Under the pieces are notes generated by a model, which worked only from the letters and a program-made list of their open reading frames with translations, did no database searches and was not told the DNA's origin. A stretch of 64,000 nucleotides of DNA from Rhodobacteraceae bacterium HTCC2150. GTDB taxonomy: Bacteria > Pseudomonadota > Alphaproteobacteria > Rhodobacterales > Rhodobacteraceae. The position numbers were made by a program, and so were the translations under genes. This document shows, one piece after another, positions 18,296-27,015 of this stretch. Position 1 is the first letter of the stretch, and every line of letters begins with the position of its first letter. The stretch spans positions 88,517-152,516 of the forward strand of contig AAXZ01000005.1 of NCBI GenBank assembly GCA_000169395.1, read 5' to 3'.

Positions 18296-19984
18296 TTATA
18301 CCTCGTCTTTGAAATGTTGCAGTGTCAGCTTGATTGGATTTGGCGCCGCTTGCCCCAAACCACAAATACTTGCGTCCACCATCACGTCACACAAGTCGGT
18401 CAAAAGATCCGCATCCCATGTGTCCTCTTGCATCAATTTAACGGCCTTTTCACAACCAACACGGCACGGCGTACATTGGCCACAGCTTTCATCCTCAAAG
18501 AATTTCAGCATGTTAAGGGCCGCGTCGCGGGCGCGGTCTTGATCGGAAAGAATGACGATTGCCGCCGACCCAATAAAGGTACCAACCGCTTGTAGCGTGT
18601 CAAAATCCATTGGGATATCGTTCATATGCGCGGGCAACAAACCAGCGGATGGCCCGCCTGGTTGATAGGCTTTGAATTCATGGCCATCCAACATGCCCCC
18701 AGATGCCTCGATCAAATCCATGATCGTAGAGCCAGCTGGTAACAGATGAACACCAGGGTTTTTCACGCGACCAGAGATTGAATAAGAACGCAGACCTGTG
18801 CGGCCATTTTTGACTGTTGTGTTCAGGCACTCAGGCCCTTCACGACAGATTTTCGTAACCCAATACAAAGTCTCAACGTTGTGCACCAATGTAGGACGGT
18901 TAAAGATGCCCACTTGCGCCACGAAAGGTGGACGATGCCGCGGCAGACCTTTTTTGCCCTCGATGCTTTCAATCATCGCACTTTCTTCGCCGCAAATATA
19001 AGCCCCTGCACCGCGTCGCAGGTCAATATAACCTGCCTCAACAATGCCAGCTGCCTCAAGTGCGGCAATCTCTTGCGCCAAAATGTGCAAAACGGCCGGG
19101 TATTCATCGCGCATATAAATAAAGCATTTTTCAGCCTCAACCGCCCACGCGGCAATCAACATGCCCTCAAGGAAAACATGCGGTGTGCGTTCTAGGTAAT
19201 AACGATCTTTGAAGGTGCCGGGCTCGCCCTCATCGCCATTCACCGCCAAATAACGCGTGCCCTGTTCCATGCGCACGAAAGACCACTTTTTACCAGAAGG
19301 AAACCCTGCCCCGCCAAGACCACGAAGACCGGATTCTAGAACCTTGTCCTGAACCTGATCCGGTGTCATTGAACCACCGCGCAAAGCGGCCAGTTCGGCA
19401 TAACCACCAGCAGCATGATAAGCATCAAATGTTTCGTATTCTGGGATATGCGCGTGCGTATCTTGCGCCGCGATTGCCTTTTCCACCAATTGTGGCGTGG
19501 CGTGATCAATGTGATTGTGACCAATTTCCAAAACAGGTGCGGTATCACAACGTCCCATGCAAGGTGCGCGCAACACCCGCACTTTGGCTGGATCAAGTCC
19601 GTCTTTCAACGCGGCCATCAACGCCTGTGCACCGGCCAGTTCACAAGAAAGGCTGTCGCACACACGAATTGTCAGATCTGGCGGGGCAATTTCGTCTTCT
19701 TTCACCACATCAAAGTGGGAATAAAACTTTGCCACCTCGTATACTTCGGCTTGTGACAGGCGCATTTCTTCGGCCAGGGCGCGCATGTGGGCGGCGGACA
19801 GATGACCGTATTCATCTTGGATCAAATGCAAGTGTTCAATCAACAGATCGCGATCGCGTGGTTTATCACCCAAAAGCGCGCGAACCTCTGCCATTGCGCC
19901 GTCTTCATACTGACGCCCCTTTGGCTGGTTTCGCCCCTTACCGTTACCCGATTTCCAGATGCCGTCTTTGTTCTGCGCGTTCAT
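18296..19984 (-). CDS. Formate dehydrogenase diaphorase subunit, NuoE-NuoF fusion
   Basis: The NAD-reducing subunit of formate dehydrogenase, 562 residues. A NuoE-like thioredoxin-fold part has 2Fe-2S cysteines 109, 114, 142 and 146. A NuoF-like part follows with GLGGAGFPSGKKW (FMN/NADH), NGDEGEPGTFKDR and a C-terminal 4Fe-4S motif, SCGQCTPCRVGC. In Fds-type enzymes these are two proteins (FdsG and FdsB); here they are fused, as in Fdh1B of Methylobacterium. AAGGAG lies 7 bases before the ATG. A promoter is seen at 20040-20067. The LysR gene upstream, in the same direction, is probably its regulator. Confidence 0.93.
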   Translation of the reverse strand: MNAQNKDGIWKSGNGKGRNQPKGRQYEDGAMAEVRALLGDKPRDRDLLIEHLHLIQDEYGHLSAAHMRALAEEMRLSQAEVYEVAKFYSHFDVVKEDEIAPPDLTIRVCDSLSCELAGAQALMAALKDGLDPAKVRVLRAPCMGRCDTAPVLEIGHNHIDHATPQLVEKAIAAQDTHAHIPEYETFDAYHAAGGYAELAALRGGSMTPDQVQDKVLESGLRGLGGAGFPSGKKWSFVRMEQGTRYLAVNGDEGEPGTFKDRYYLERTPHVFLEGMLIAAWAVEAEKCFIYMRDEYPAVLHILAQEIAALEAAGIVEAGYIDLRRGAGAYICGEESAMIESIEGKKGLPRHRPPFVAQVGIFNRPTLVHNVETLYWVTKICREGPECLNTTVKNGRTGLRSYSISGRVKNPGVHLLPAGSTIMDLIEASGGMLDGHEFKAYQPGGPSAGLLPAHMNDIPMDFDTLQAVGTFIGSAAIVILSDQDRARDAALNMLKFFEDESCGQCTPCRVGCEKAVKLMQEDTWDADLLTDLCDVMVDASICGLGQAAPNPIKLTLQHFKDEV

Positions 19985-20039
19985 GCCGTTCTCCTTGTGG
20001 AAATGGGGCGTGGAATTTGCGGCAATATTGCTGAGTTTG

Positions 20040-20067
20040 TTTATAATTACAAATCCAGAATTGTTAA
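20040..20067 (-). promoter_or_regulatory. Predicted promoter of the formate dehydrogenase unit
   Basis: On the minus strand TTAACA (20067-20062) and TATAAA (20045-20040) are 16 bases apart, giving a leader of about 50 bases before the ATG at 19984. A TTTGT-N8-ACAAA inverted repeat overlaps the -10 and fits the loose shape of a LysR-type site. Confidence 0.55.
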
Positions 20068-20084
20068 GATGTCATTTGTTTTGA

Positions 20085-20969
20085 TTATAATGAAGCGCGC
20101 AATGCATCGTCCAACGCCTCAAGCGCAGGCAACACGGGGTCCTGCGCCTTAAAAGCCAAGCCAATTCCGTGACTTAACACCGGATCAACCAAACTTAATC
20201 TGACCGTATCAAGACCCGCAAACACCACCTCAGCCAACCCTTTTGGGGCAATTGTAGCAGCACCGCCGCCCGCAACCTGCACCAAGGCGGCCGTAAATCC
20301 GTTGGTTTCCATCACAGGATCAGGAAAACAGCCAACGGCGGCAAAGGCCTCGTCAATAAATTGACGGTTGCGCATGTTGCGCGTCAACAAACACAAAGGC
20401 AATGCCGCCGCTTCGGCCCATGTGGCCGAACCAGAGGGGCGCGGCGCAATCGCACGGGGCGCAATCAGCACATAGGTTTCCTCATATAATGGCGTCATCA
20501 TATCGCCCGGAATGACGTCTTCGTCGACATAGGTAATGCCGGCGTCCAGCGTGTAATCATTCAACTGTTTGGCAATTTGCCGACTTGATAACGAATGAAT
20601 TTCCATGGCCAAGTTTGGATGCTGCGCCCGCAGGTTTGCCGCCGCTTGCGCCGCCACAGGCAGGGCCGTTGGCACCGCCCCTACAATCAACTTGCCCCGC
20701 AAATCACCCTTAGAAACCTCAACCTCTTGGCGCATTCCCTCATTATCTGCCAGAATTTTGCGCGCCCATTTCACCATCACTTCACCTTCGCGGGTGAAAC
20801 CAAGGAATTTGTTGCCGCGACGGACAATTGGCGTGCCAAAACTTTCTTCAAGTTTGCGAATGCGGGCAGAAAAAGCAGGTTGGGATATGCCAATTTCATC
20901 GGCAGCCTGCGAAAAATGCCGATACCGCGCCAAGGCCAGCAGTAATTCCATATCTCGAAAATCAGCCAT
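20085..20969 (-). CDS. LysR-family transcriptional regulator, probably of formate dehydrogenase
   Basis: A 294-residue LysR protein. The N-terminal winged helix has HFSQAADEIGISQPAFSARIRKLEESFG, in the usual place at residues 17-45, and a substrate-binding domain follows from about 90. Its gene is directly upstream of the formate dehydrogenase genes in the same direction with a 100-base gap that contains a promoter, so it likely controls them. LysR regulators next to fds/fdh genes are common in this order; the effector (formate or another C1 signal) is not known. A long space of about 360 bases separates it from the next gene upstream. Confidence 0.9.
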   Translation of the reverse strand: MADFRDMELLLALARYRHFSQAADEIGISQPAFSARIRKLEESFGTPIVRRGNKFLGFTREGEVMVKWARKILADNEGMRQEVEVSKGDLRGKLIVGAVPTALPVAAQAAANLRAQHPNLAMEIHSLSSRQIAKQLNDYTLDAGITYVDEDVIPGDMMTPLYEETYVLIAPRAIAPRPSGSATWAEAAALPLCLLTRNMRNRQFIDEAFAAVGCFPDPVMETNGFTAALVQVAGGGAATIAPKGLAEVVFAGLDTVRLSLVDPVLSHGIGLAFKAQDPVLPALEALDDALRASL

Positions 20970-21329
20970 TTCTGTGCCCTGTTGTTCCTCGGACTTTATC
21001 GTCTCGCAATAAGACCTAACGGCGTTTTGTAATACTGACCAGACCTGCCGCCATTTTCAAGAAGTCGAAATTTCATTCTACGCTCTTATTTCAACTAACC
21101 ATCACGACTTGGCGGATTTATTTGCCGATGAGAATGCCACCGACGGGCCCAGAACAAGAGCGAACACGCCCATCGATCGCCGGCCCAACTTTTGCAATCA
21201 GACAACCCTGCTAAGGGCCTTAACAATTACACTACGAATTGCATCGTTAGTCTAATTTCCAAGAAATATTCTTTTCTGCAAAAGGAAAACTTTGATAGAC
21301 TGCCGATAAACCACCAAAGGAGAACCAAA
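20970..21329. other. Intergenic region with no gene seen
   Basis: 360 bases between the divergent LysR gene and the small membrane protein gene. I see no ORF with a ribosome-binding site, no tRNA and no strong terminator. It must hold the two divergent promoters, but no clear -35/-10 pair stands out. Confidence 0.6.
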
Positions 21330-21755
21330 ATGAAAACACCTTGGCATCTATGGGTCGTTGGCGTGGTAACATTGTTGTGGAATGGTATGGGGGCGATGGA
21401 TTATGTCATGACTCAAACCAAGAGCGACGCCTATATGGCGCAATTCACAGCTGAACAATTGGAATATTTTTACAACTTTCCAACATGGGTTCAGGCCAGT
21501 TGGGCCATCGCTGTGTGGTTTAGTGTTTTGGGTTCAATTTTACTGTTGTTACGCAACAAAAATGCGCCTTTAGTTTTAGGCATTTCCTTTATCGCTATGG
21601 CGGCCACAGCCATCCACAACTTCATTCTGGATGAAGTGAAAATGCACGAAGTTACAAGTGCATTTGCTCTTTATTTCTCGGGTGCAATATTTGTTGTGGC
21701 ATTGTTGTTGTGGCTCTATGCACGAGCAATGCGTCGCGATGGAATACTTAGATAA
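21330..21755 (+). CDS. Small four-helix membrane protein of unknown function
   Basis: A 141-residue membrane protein with four hydrophobic helices (HLWVVGVVTLLWNGMG, ASWAIAVWFSVLGSILLLL, LVLGISFIAMAATAIHNF, FSGAIFVVALLLWLYA). The frame extends further upstream, but AAAGGAG 6 bases before the ATG at 21330 fixes the start. I do not recognise a characterised family; similar short proteins are often named as putative sugar transporters with no evidence. It is a single gene, divergent from the LysR gene and convergent with rlmE. The conserved-looking WNGMGAMDY in helix 1 may be functionally important. Confidence 0.75.
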   Translation: MKTPWHLWVVGVVTLLWNGMGAMDYVMTQTKSDAYMAQFTAEQLEYFYNFPTWVQASWAIAVWFSVLGSILLLLRNKNAPLVLGISFIAMAATAIHNFILDEVKMHEVTSAFALYFSGAIFVVALLLWLYARAMRRDGILR

Positions 21756-21777
21756 ATCGTTGCGTTAAGGAACGTAT

Positions 21778-22485
21778 TTAGCCCCTAAACCCAGTCGCGA
21801 CCACAAACTTTTCTGAACTGTTTGCGCGGCTGGCTGGGGGTTTTACATTCGCCACTTTGGTGAATTTTTGCTTTAGCAATTTTTGCAAATCGCCCTCAGC
21901 ACCACCGGCCAATGTTTTGGCTATAAACGTGCCTCCATCCTCTAGCACGTCAAAGGCGAAATAGGCGGCCGCCTCACATAACGCCATAATTTTCAGGTGA
22001 TCGGTTTGTTTGTGTCCTGATGATGACGCCGCCATATCCGACATCACAACGTCAGCCTTACCGCCAAGCCATTCTTTGACTTTGTCGTCGGCGCCCTCGT
22101 CCATGAAATCTAATTGATAAAGATCACAACCGGAAATCGATTCCATAACCTGTAAATCAACACCAACGATTTTGCCGACTTTGCCCGACTTTGTACCCAG
22201 CGAATTTACCCGCGGCACAGCAACCTGACACCAACCACCAGGCGCACAGCCCAAATCAACAACACGCGCACCGGCTGTCAAAAAGTTGAATTTTTCGTTC
22301 AACTCCAATATCTTATATGCCGCTCGACCACGATATCCGTCGTCCTGTGCACGCCGAACGTACGGATCATTCAATTGTCTCTGCAACCAAAGCGTTGAAG
22401 ACAATTTACGCCCGCGGGCTGATTTTACTTTGATTTTCAGATCGCGTTCGCCGCGGCCTGAAGTGTTCTTGGTTTTCTTTGCCAT
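21778..22485 (-). CDS. rlmE: 23S rRNA (uridine-2552-2'-O)-methyltransferase
   Basis: RlmE (FtsJ/RrmJ) methylates U2552 in the A loop of 23S rRNA late in 50S assembly, using S-adenosylmethionine. It has 235 residues, with the SAM motif [13 protein letters not shown] near residue 90, an Asp in VMSDMA and Lys in FIAKTLAGG as catalytic residues. An N-terminal Lys/Arg-rich stretch of about 30 residues fits RNA binding. It lies 23 bases downstream of ppx and is likely co-transcribed. The space between them is a tandem 13-base repeat, the nearer copy of which supplies the weak ribosome-binding site. Confidence 0.94.
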   Translation of the reverse strand: MAKKTKNTSGRGERDLKIKVKSARGRKLSSTLWLQRQLNDPYVRRAQDDGYRGRAAYKILELNEKFNFLTAGARVVDLGCAPGGWCQVAVPRVNSLGTKSGKVGKIVGVDLQVMESISGCDLYQLDFMDEGADDKVKEWLGGKADVVMSDMAASSSGHKQTDHLKIMALCEAAAYFAFDVLEDGGTFIAKTLAGGAEGDLQKLLKQKFTKVANVKPPASRANSSEKFVVATGFRG

Positions 22486-22486
22486 T

Positions 22487-22512
22487 GTTTTCTACTTAAG
22501 TTTTCTACTTAA
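22487..22512 (-). repeat. Tandem 13-base repeat before rlmE
   Basis: GTTTTCTACTTAA is present twice in direct contact (22487-22499 and 22500-22512). On the coding strand each copy reads TTAAGTAGAAAAC; the first includes the ppx stop codon and the second ends at the rlmE ATG. Confidence 0.85.
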
Positions 22513-23627
22513 AAAGGACCGTCATCCAGCACGCCATCCGCGCTCATCTGTGCGTATAACAGACCTTCGCGCAAACCGCGATCCGCAACTGACAACCTAT
22601 CTGTTGGCCAAATTCGCAGCAAGGCTTGCAAAATCGCGGCACCTGACATGATCAAAGCATGCCGATCACGCCCAATACGTGGATCATTGCGCCGCCCTGT
22701 TGGCCCCATGGCCAAATAATCTTGAATGACGCTGTCGATTTGATCCGATGTCATGCGTAAACCGTCAACCTTGTTACGGTCATACCTGCGCAACCCCAAA
22801 TGACTGGCTGCAACGGTTGTGACCGTGCCACTTGTGCCGATAATTTGAAACCCGTCGCGAACACCGTCTGCATCCTTATACGGGGAAAAGTCGGTCAATT
22901 TTTCCTCAAAAAACCAACTCATCAGGGCATAACGCCCAGCATCATCATTCACGTCATTGAATTGATCTTTTAGCGTCGCAACCCCTAATGGTACGGAAAT
23001 CCAATCAACGACCTTGGCGCCGGGTAATTCGCTGATGGCGGCGTTAAAGCCAGAATGAAGACGCATAATGGCACGGGGACGGTCACTGCGCGGTACACGT
23101 GAAAGATCGATCCAAACCAATTCTGTTGAACCACCACCAATATCCATAACCAACAATTGTTCTGTGCTTCTGGATACCAAAGGCGCACAAGAAACCACCG
23201 CAAGGCGCGCTTCTTCTTCTGGCTGAATGATTTCAAGATCCAGACCCGTTTCGCGACGCACTAGCGAGATAAAATCAGGGGCATTCTTGGCGCGACGGCA
23301 CGCTTCGGTTGCGACCAGTTTCATGCGCTTCACTTGATGCCGCGACAGTTTTTTCTGACAGATTTTCAGCGCACCGATTGCGCGCGCCATTGAGGAACGT
23401 GACAACTGACCGCTGGCCTCTAGCCCTGCCCCAAGCTGTACGGTTTTGGAAAAACTATCCACGACATGCAATTGATTACCCTTGGGTTGCGCAATCAACA
23501 TACGGCAAGAATTTGTCCCTAAATCGAGCGCCGCATACAAATCAGCGGGATCAGGCCGTTCTGGTGTGGCAGGCGCGACCGGTTTTGGAAACGCGCCGGC
23601 AATGGGGGTGGGCTCGTGCGGGGCCAT
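22509..23627 (-). CDS. Ppx/GppA-family phosphatase (exopolyphosphatase / pppGpp phosphohydrolase)
   Basis: An ASKHA-fold phosphatase of 372 residues that acts on polyphosphate or pppGpp. The phosphate-1 motif YAALDLGTNSCRMLI lies near residue 31, and VMDIGGGSTELVW near 157 is the second phosphate-binding loop; GTSGTVTT is also typical. It is shorter than E. coli Ppx (about 510 residues) because it lacks the C-terminal HD-like domain, a form common in alphaproteobacteria. A Pro-rich N-terminal tail of 28 residues comes before the fold. The ribosome-binding site is weak (GAG). rlmE follows in the same unit. Confidence 0.88.
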   Translation of the reverse strand: MAPHEPTPIAGAFPKPVAPATPERPDPADLYAALDLGTNSCRMLIAQPKGNQLHVVDSFSKTVQLGAGLEASGQLSRSSMARAIGALKICQKKLSRHQVKRMKLVATEACRRAKNAPDFISLVRRETGLDLEIIQPEEEARLAVVSCAPLVSRSTEQLLVMDIGGGSTELVWIDLSRVPRSDRPRAIMRLHSGFNAAISELPGAKVVDWISVPLGVATLKDQFNDVNDDAGRYALMSWFFEEKLTDFSPYKDADGVRDGFQIIGTSGTVTTVAASHLGLRRYDRNKVDGLRMTSDQIDSVIQDYLAMGPTGRRNDPRIGRDRHALIMSGAAILQALLRIWPTDRLSVADRGLREGLLYAQMSADGVLDDGPF

Positions 23628-23788
23628 TTTTTACTCAATATTGTTTTTTTTACTCTAAACCGCCAACAGGGTTATCCGCAAGGCTCGCTATTGCACCATC
23701 TTTGCAAATTTGGCGATTGCTCATTCCTAGCTGATCAAGCTAGGCTAATTGAAACAATTCCATATATAATACGCTAATAGGACCGCGC

Positions 23789-24424
23789 ATGTACCCAGAA
23801 TATCGAAAGTCTGAACGCATCGCAGATGGCATTGTACATGGGACAGGCGTCGCCTTGGCGATAATTTCGTCAATTTTACTCTTGGCATTCGTTGCGTCCA
23901 ATTTGTCATTTTGACACCAATTTGTTGTTGTGATTTACTGTTTTACGCTTGTTATCATGTTGTGCGCGTCGGGTATTTACCACATGACGCCTTGGGAATC
24001 TTTGCGCCCAATGCTGCGCCGCATTGATCATGCCGCCATTTTCATCAAGATCGCAGGAACATTCACGCCATTAGTTGCTTTGATTAATTCCCCATTTGCC
24101 TATGGCGTTTTGATTTTGGTTTGGGGGCTTGCACTGGCTGGCGCCGCAAAAGATTTGTTCTTTTGGCGCACACCTGGACGACTTGGTCCCTTCTTATACT
24201 TAGGGCTGGCATGGATCGGGGTTGCGCTGATTTGGCCAATTTTCAAGATTTCACCGCAAATCGGCTGGTTCATGGTTGCCGGTGGGCTGACCTATTCATT
24301 CGGTGTCATTTTCTACAGAATGAAAAATTTACAGTATTCACGCGCGATCTGGCATGGATTTGTTGTGTTAGCATCTGGATTGTTTTTTGCGGCCGTTGCC
24401 ACCTGCGCGATTTTGATGACCTAG
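23789..24424 (+). pseudogene. Hemolysin III (YqfA/PAQR-like) gene interrupted by one in-frame TGA
   Basis: From the ATG at 23789 one frame runs 211 codons to the stop at 24424 with a single internal stop, TGA at codon 42 (23912-23914). Both sides match the hemolysin III family: SERIADGIVHGTG before the stop, then ASGIYHM, RRIDHAAIFIKIAGTFTP and WHGFVVLASG with the metal-binding His residues, and about seven helices in total. TGG (Trp) or another sense codon at 42 would restore a full protein. The part after the stop could start at a GTG near 23930 but would lack helix 1 and the SExxD motif. It is best read as a recent nonsense mutation or a sequence error; AATAGGA lies about 6 bases before the first ATG. 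Confidence 0.8.
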
Positions 24425-24598
24425 CAAGTATTCATAACGATCATGCAAAGGTTTCACGGCTTTACCCCTTTGCAATTTCCCCATTGAAATTTACACCTTC
24501 GTTAACAGTGTCGTTTGCAAACCGCACGAAGTCGAAAACCGACCGCGAACTTGGAAACATCAACCATAAAAGCGAAGTAGAATTGTAAGGAATCAGCA

Positions 24599-24895
24599 AT
24601 GCCCGAAGTCGTAATAGTATATTGGCGAGACATCCCAGCCCAAGTCATCGTGGGCAAAGGTCGACGCGCCGCCAAGAAAACGTTGCCTGAACGGTTTGAA
24701 CAAGCGATTGATCGCTGTGCGATGAAGGTTGGCGCAAAAGATGCCGATGCATATCTTGCGGATTGGCGCAAAGCGGAACCTGTCAAAATGGACGGTGAAG
24801 GCACCGCAATTTTGGACAGCGAAGTTGCGCGTTTGGATGCTGAATACGACCAAAACCGAATTAAAGAGCTGATTGCCAACGAAGGTCACGCTTGA
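24599..24895 (+). CDS. Small 'virulence factor' family protein of the C1 gene group
   Basis: A 98-residue soluble protein that opens with VVIVYWRDIPAQVIVGKGRRAAKK, the hallmark of a small family labelled 'virulence factor' in domain databases for which no biochemical role is known to me. The ATG at 24599 has AAGGA 7 bases upstream. The gene is 32 bases before the methylene-THF reductase gene and is likely the first gene of that unit. Its place with folate and corrinoid methyl-transfer genes suggests a helper role there, not virulence. The many Lys/Arg residues in the first half might contact folate polyglutamate or a partner protein; this is speculation. Confidence 0.8.
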   Translation: MPEVVIVYWRDIPAQVIVGKGRRAAKKTLPERFEQAIDRCAMKVGAKDADAYLADWRKAEPVKMDGEGTAILDSEVARLDAEYDQNRIKELIANEGHA

Positions 24896-24927
24896 ACCGC
24901 CCTAAAACAAACTTAAAGGAGGCCATC

Positions 24928-25866
24928 ATGGCATTGCTAAATTTCCGCAAACGCGACGTTGAAGAAACAACTGGTCCCCTTTCGGCCGAGGTTGAGGCCT
25001 TTATGCAAGGGTATTCCATTGAGGTAATGCCGCGGACCGCTGAAAAAATCGAAGATTTCCGCGAATTGCTGCCACAAGGCACTCGCGTTTATGTGGCCCA
25101 CATCGAAGGCACACCCATTGAAGATATGGTAGGCACAGCCAAACGTCTGGCCGCTGATGGTTTTGAAGTCATGCCGCATTTCCCTGCCCGCATCATCAAA
25201 GACGAGGCCACATTGGCCGATTGGATTGCGCGTTACCAAGGCGAAGCAGATGTTACATCAGCTCTTTTGCTGGCGGGTGGAGTAACAACACCTCATGGTG
25301 ACTATCACTCATCCATGCAACTGCTGGAAACCGGCCTTTTTGACAAAGCAGGCTTTAAACGTTTGCATGTTGCAGGGCACCCAGAGGGCAACAAAGACAT
25401 TGATCCAGATGGATCAGATAAAAACGTCATGGATGCGTTGCGTTGGAAACAAGATTTTTCCGCCCGCACGGACGCAAAAATGGCCTTGGCCACGCAATTC
25501 TGTTTTGAAAGTGGCCCCGTGATTGAATGGGCTGACGCTTTGGCCGAGGCTGGCTTTGACATCCCGATCCATATCGGTGTTGCAGGTCCGGCCAAGCTGC
25601 AAACACTGATTAAGTTTTCGATTGCTTGTGGTGTCGGTGCATCTTTACGCGTTTTGCAACGCCGCGCCAAAGACGTGACCAAACTGTTGTTACCGTTTGA
25701 ACCAGATGAGTTCATCGCGGATCTTGCCGCCCATAAAGCCAAGAACCCAGATTTCAACATCGAAAAACTACACTTCTTCCCCCTTGGCGGCATTAAAACC
25801 AACGCCAAATGGGCCATCAACAATGGGGGCAGCGCGTCTGTTCCTGCCAACACTCCTAACGCCTAA
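24928..25866 (+). CDS. Methylenetetrahydrofolate reductase family protein
   Basis: A MTHFR-fold (TIM barrel, FAD) protein of 312 residues, interconverting 5,10-methylene-THF and 5-methyl-THF. Family features include LLLAGGVTTPHGDYHSS, HVAGHPEGNKDI and ALATQFCFESG. It differs from the classical MetF used for methionine synthesis and belongs to the form found beside methyl-THF:corrinoid methyltransferases, so it may run in the oxidative direction. I start at the ATG at 24928 with AAAGGAGG 5 bases upstream, not at the in-frame TTG 12 codons earlier. The next gene follows after 11 bases. Confidence 0.88.
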   Translation: MALLNFRKRDVEETTGPLSAEVEAFMQGYSIEVMPRTAEKIEDFRELLPQGTRVYVAHIEGTPIEDMVGTAKRLAADGFEVMPHFPARIIKDEATLADWIARYQGEADVTSALLLAGGVTTPHGDYHSSMQLLETGLFDKAGFKRLHVAGHPEGNKDIDPDGSDKNVMDALRWKQDFSARTDAKMALATQFCFESGPVIEWADALAEAGFDIPIHIGVAGPAKLQTLIKFSIACGVGASLRVLQRRAKDVTKLLLPFEPDEFIADLAAHKAKNPDFNIEKLHFFPLGGIKTNAKWAINNGGSASVPANTPNA

Positions 25867-25877
25867 AGGCCAAGCTT

Positions 25878-26945
25878 ATGACCAGAACCATTGTCGAATC
25901 CAAAACCAAAACCGCCATTATTGGCTTTGACCAACCGTTCTGTGTGATCGGTGAACGTATCAATCCAACAGGCCGTAAAAAGCTGGCTGAACAATTGGAA
26001 ATGGATGATTTTTCCATGGTTGAGGCGGATGCAATTTCGCAAACTATGGCAGGTGCTACGGTACTTGACGTGAATTCTGGCGCAGTTTTCACCAACAAAA
26101 TGGCAACTGACCCGCGTTACGCTGACAACAACTTTGTTGAACCACCACTTATGCGCGAATTGATTTCACGCATTCAAAGCATTGTTGATACACCCCTATG
26201 CATCGACAGCTCTGTGCCTGGTGCGCTTGAAGAAGGCCTTAAGGCTGCCGAAGGTCGCCCCTTGCTGAATTCCGTCACCGGCGAAGAAGAGCGTTTGGAA
26301 TTGGTTTTGCCATTGGTCAAGAAATACAACGTTCCAGTTGTGGCAATTTCTAACGATGATACTGGCATTTCCGAGGACCCTGATGTGCGTTTCGCCGTTG
26401 CGAAAAAAATCGTGGAACGCGCCGCTGATTTCGGCATTCCGGCCCATGACATTGTGGTCGATCCCCTTGTGATGCCGATTGGCGCCATGGGCACAGCTGG
26501 CTTGCAAGTATTCAAATTGGTCCGTCGCTTGCGCGAAGAACTTGGCGTTAACACGACTTGTGGGGCGTCCAACATTTCCTTTGGTCTGCCTAATCGCCAT
26601 GGCATCAATAACGCGTTTCTACCGATGGCTATGGCTGCCGGTATGACCAGTGCGATCATGAACCCAATCGCCCTACCTGTTGGCCCCAAGAAATTGGCCG
26701 AAAAACGTGCTGCCCTAGAGGCCGCTGGAATCATAATTCCAGAGGATATCGATCCAGAATTGCTGGCCCAATTGACAGGTCTTGGATCAACCAAAGCCCG
26801 CGCAGGCAAGGAAATGGAGGCCATTCGCGCCGCCAACTTCCTTACCGACAATGATCCACATGGTGCAGAGTGGATTAAAACCAACAAAGTCGTTGCCGAT
26901 GGTGCGGCAGGTGGCCGTCGTACATCACGTCGTCGTCGCGCCTAA
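25878..26945 (+). CDS. Methyltetrahydrofolate:corrinoid methyltransferase (pterin-binding TIM barrel)
   Basis: A 355-residue protein of the pterin-binding (DHPS-like) fold shared with the folate domain of MetH, AcsE and MtgA. It opens with FCVIGERINPTGRKKLAEQL and has VLDVNSG and CIDSS, NSVTGEE, ISNDDTG, VVDPLVMPIG and NTTCGASNISFG at the strand ends, where pterin binds. It should move the methyl group between a corrinoid protein and THF. The last 14 residues (from 342) are very basic (GGRRTSRRRRA), beyond the barrel. It is next to methylene-THF reductase, so the pair would link a corrinoid-bound methyl group to the folate pool. The corrinoid protein is not encoded within this window. Confidence 0.9.
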   Translation: MTRTIVESKTKTAIIGFDQPFCVIGERINPTGRKKLAEQLEMDDFSMVEADAISQTMAGATVLDVNSGAVFTNKMATDPRYADNNFVEPPLMRELISRIQSIVDTPLCIDSSVPGALEEGLKAAEGRPLLNSVTGEEERLELVLPLVKKYNVPVVAISNDDTGISEDPDVRFAVAKKIVERAADFGIPAHDIVVDPLVMPIGAMGTAGLQVFKLVRRLREELGVNTTCGASNISFGLPNRHGINNAFLPMAMAAGMTSAIMNPIALPVGPKKLAEKRAALEAAGIIIPEDIDPELLAQLTGLGSTKARAGKEMEAIRAANFLTDNDPHGAEWIKTNKVVADGAAGGRRTSRRRRA

Positions 26946-26969
26946 AGACAACGCGCCGAATTTACTTTA

Positions 26970-27013
26970 GTCTGATCCTTAAGCATCGCCTATTTCTTGC
27001 TTTAGGATCAGAC
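26970..27013 (+). promoter_or_regulatory. Hairpin hiding the ribosome-binding site of the VTT-like gene
   Basis: GTCTGATCCTTAAG (26970-26983) pairs with 27000-27013 over 14 positions with one mismatch and a 16-base loop. The right arm contains the AGGA (27004-27007) that lies 8 bases before the TTG start at 27016. There is no T run after it, so it is more likely a translation control element than a terminator. Confidence 0.55.
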
Positions 27014-27015
27014 AA

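Noticed and set aside
24444..24474. TGCAAAGG / CCTTTGCA hairpin after hemolysin III
   Set aside because: 8-bp stem with a 15-base loop and no T run; not convincing as a terminator.
26174..26887. 237-codon ORF antisense to the methyl-THF methyltransferase
   Set aside because: A mirror of a well-supported gene; Ser/Ala/Pro-rich with no motif.
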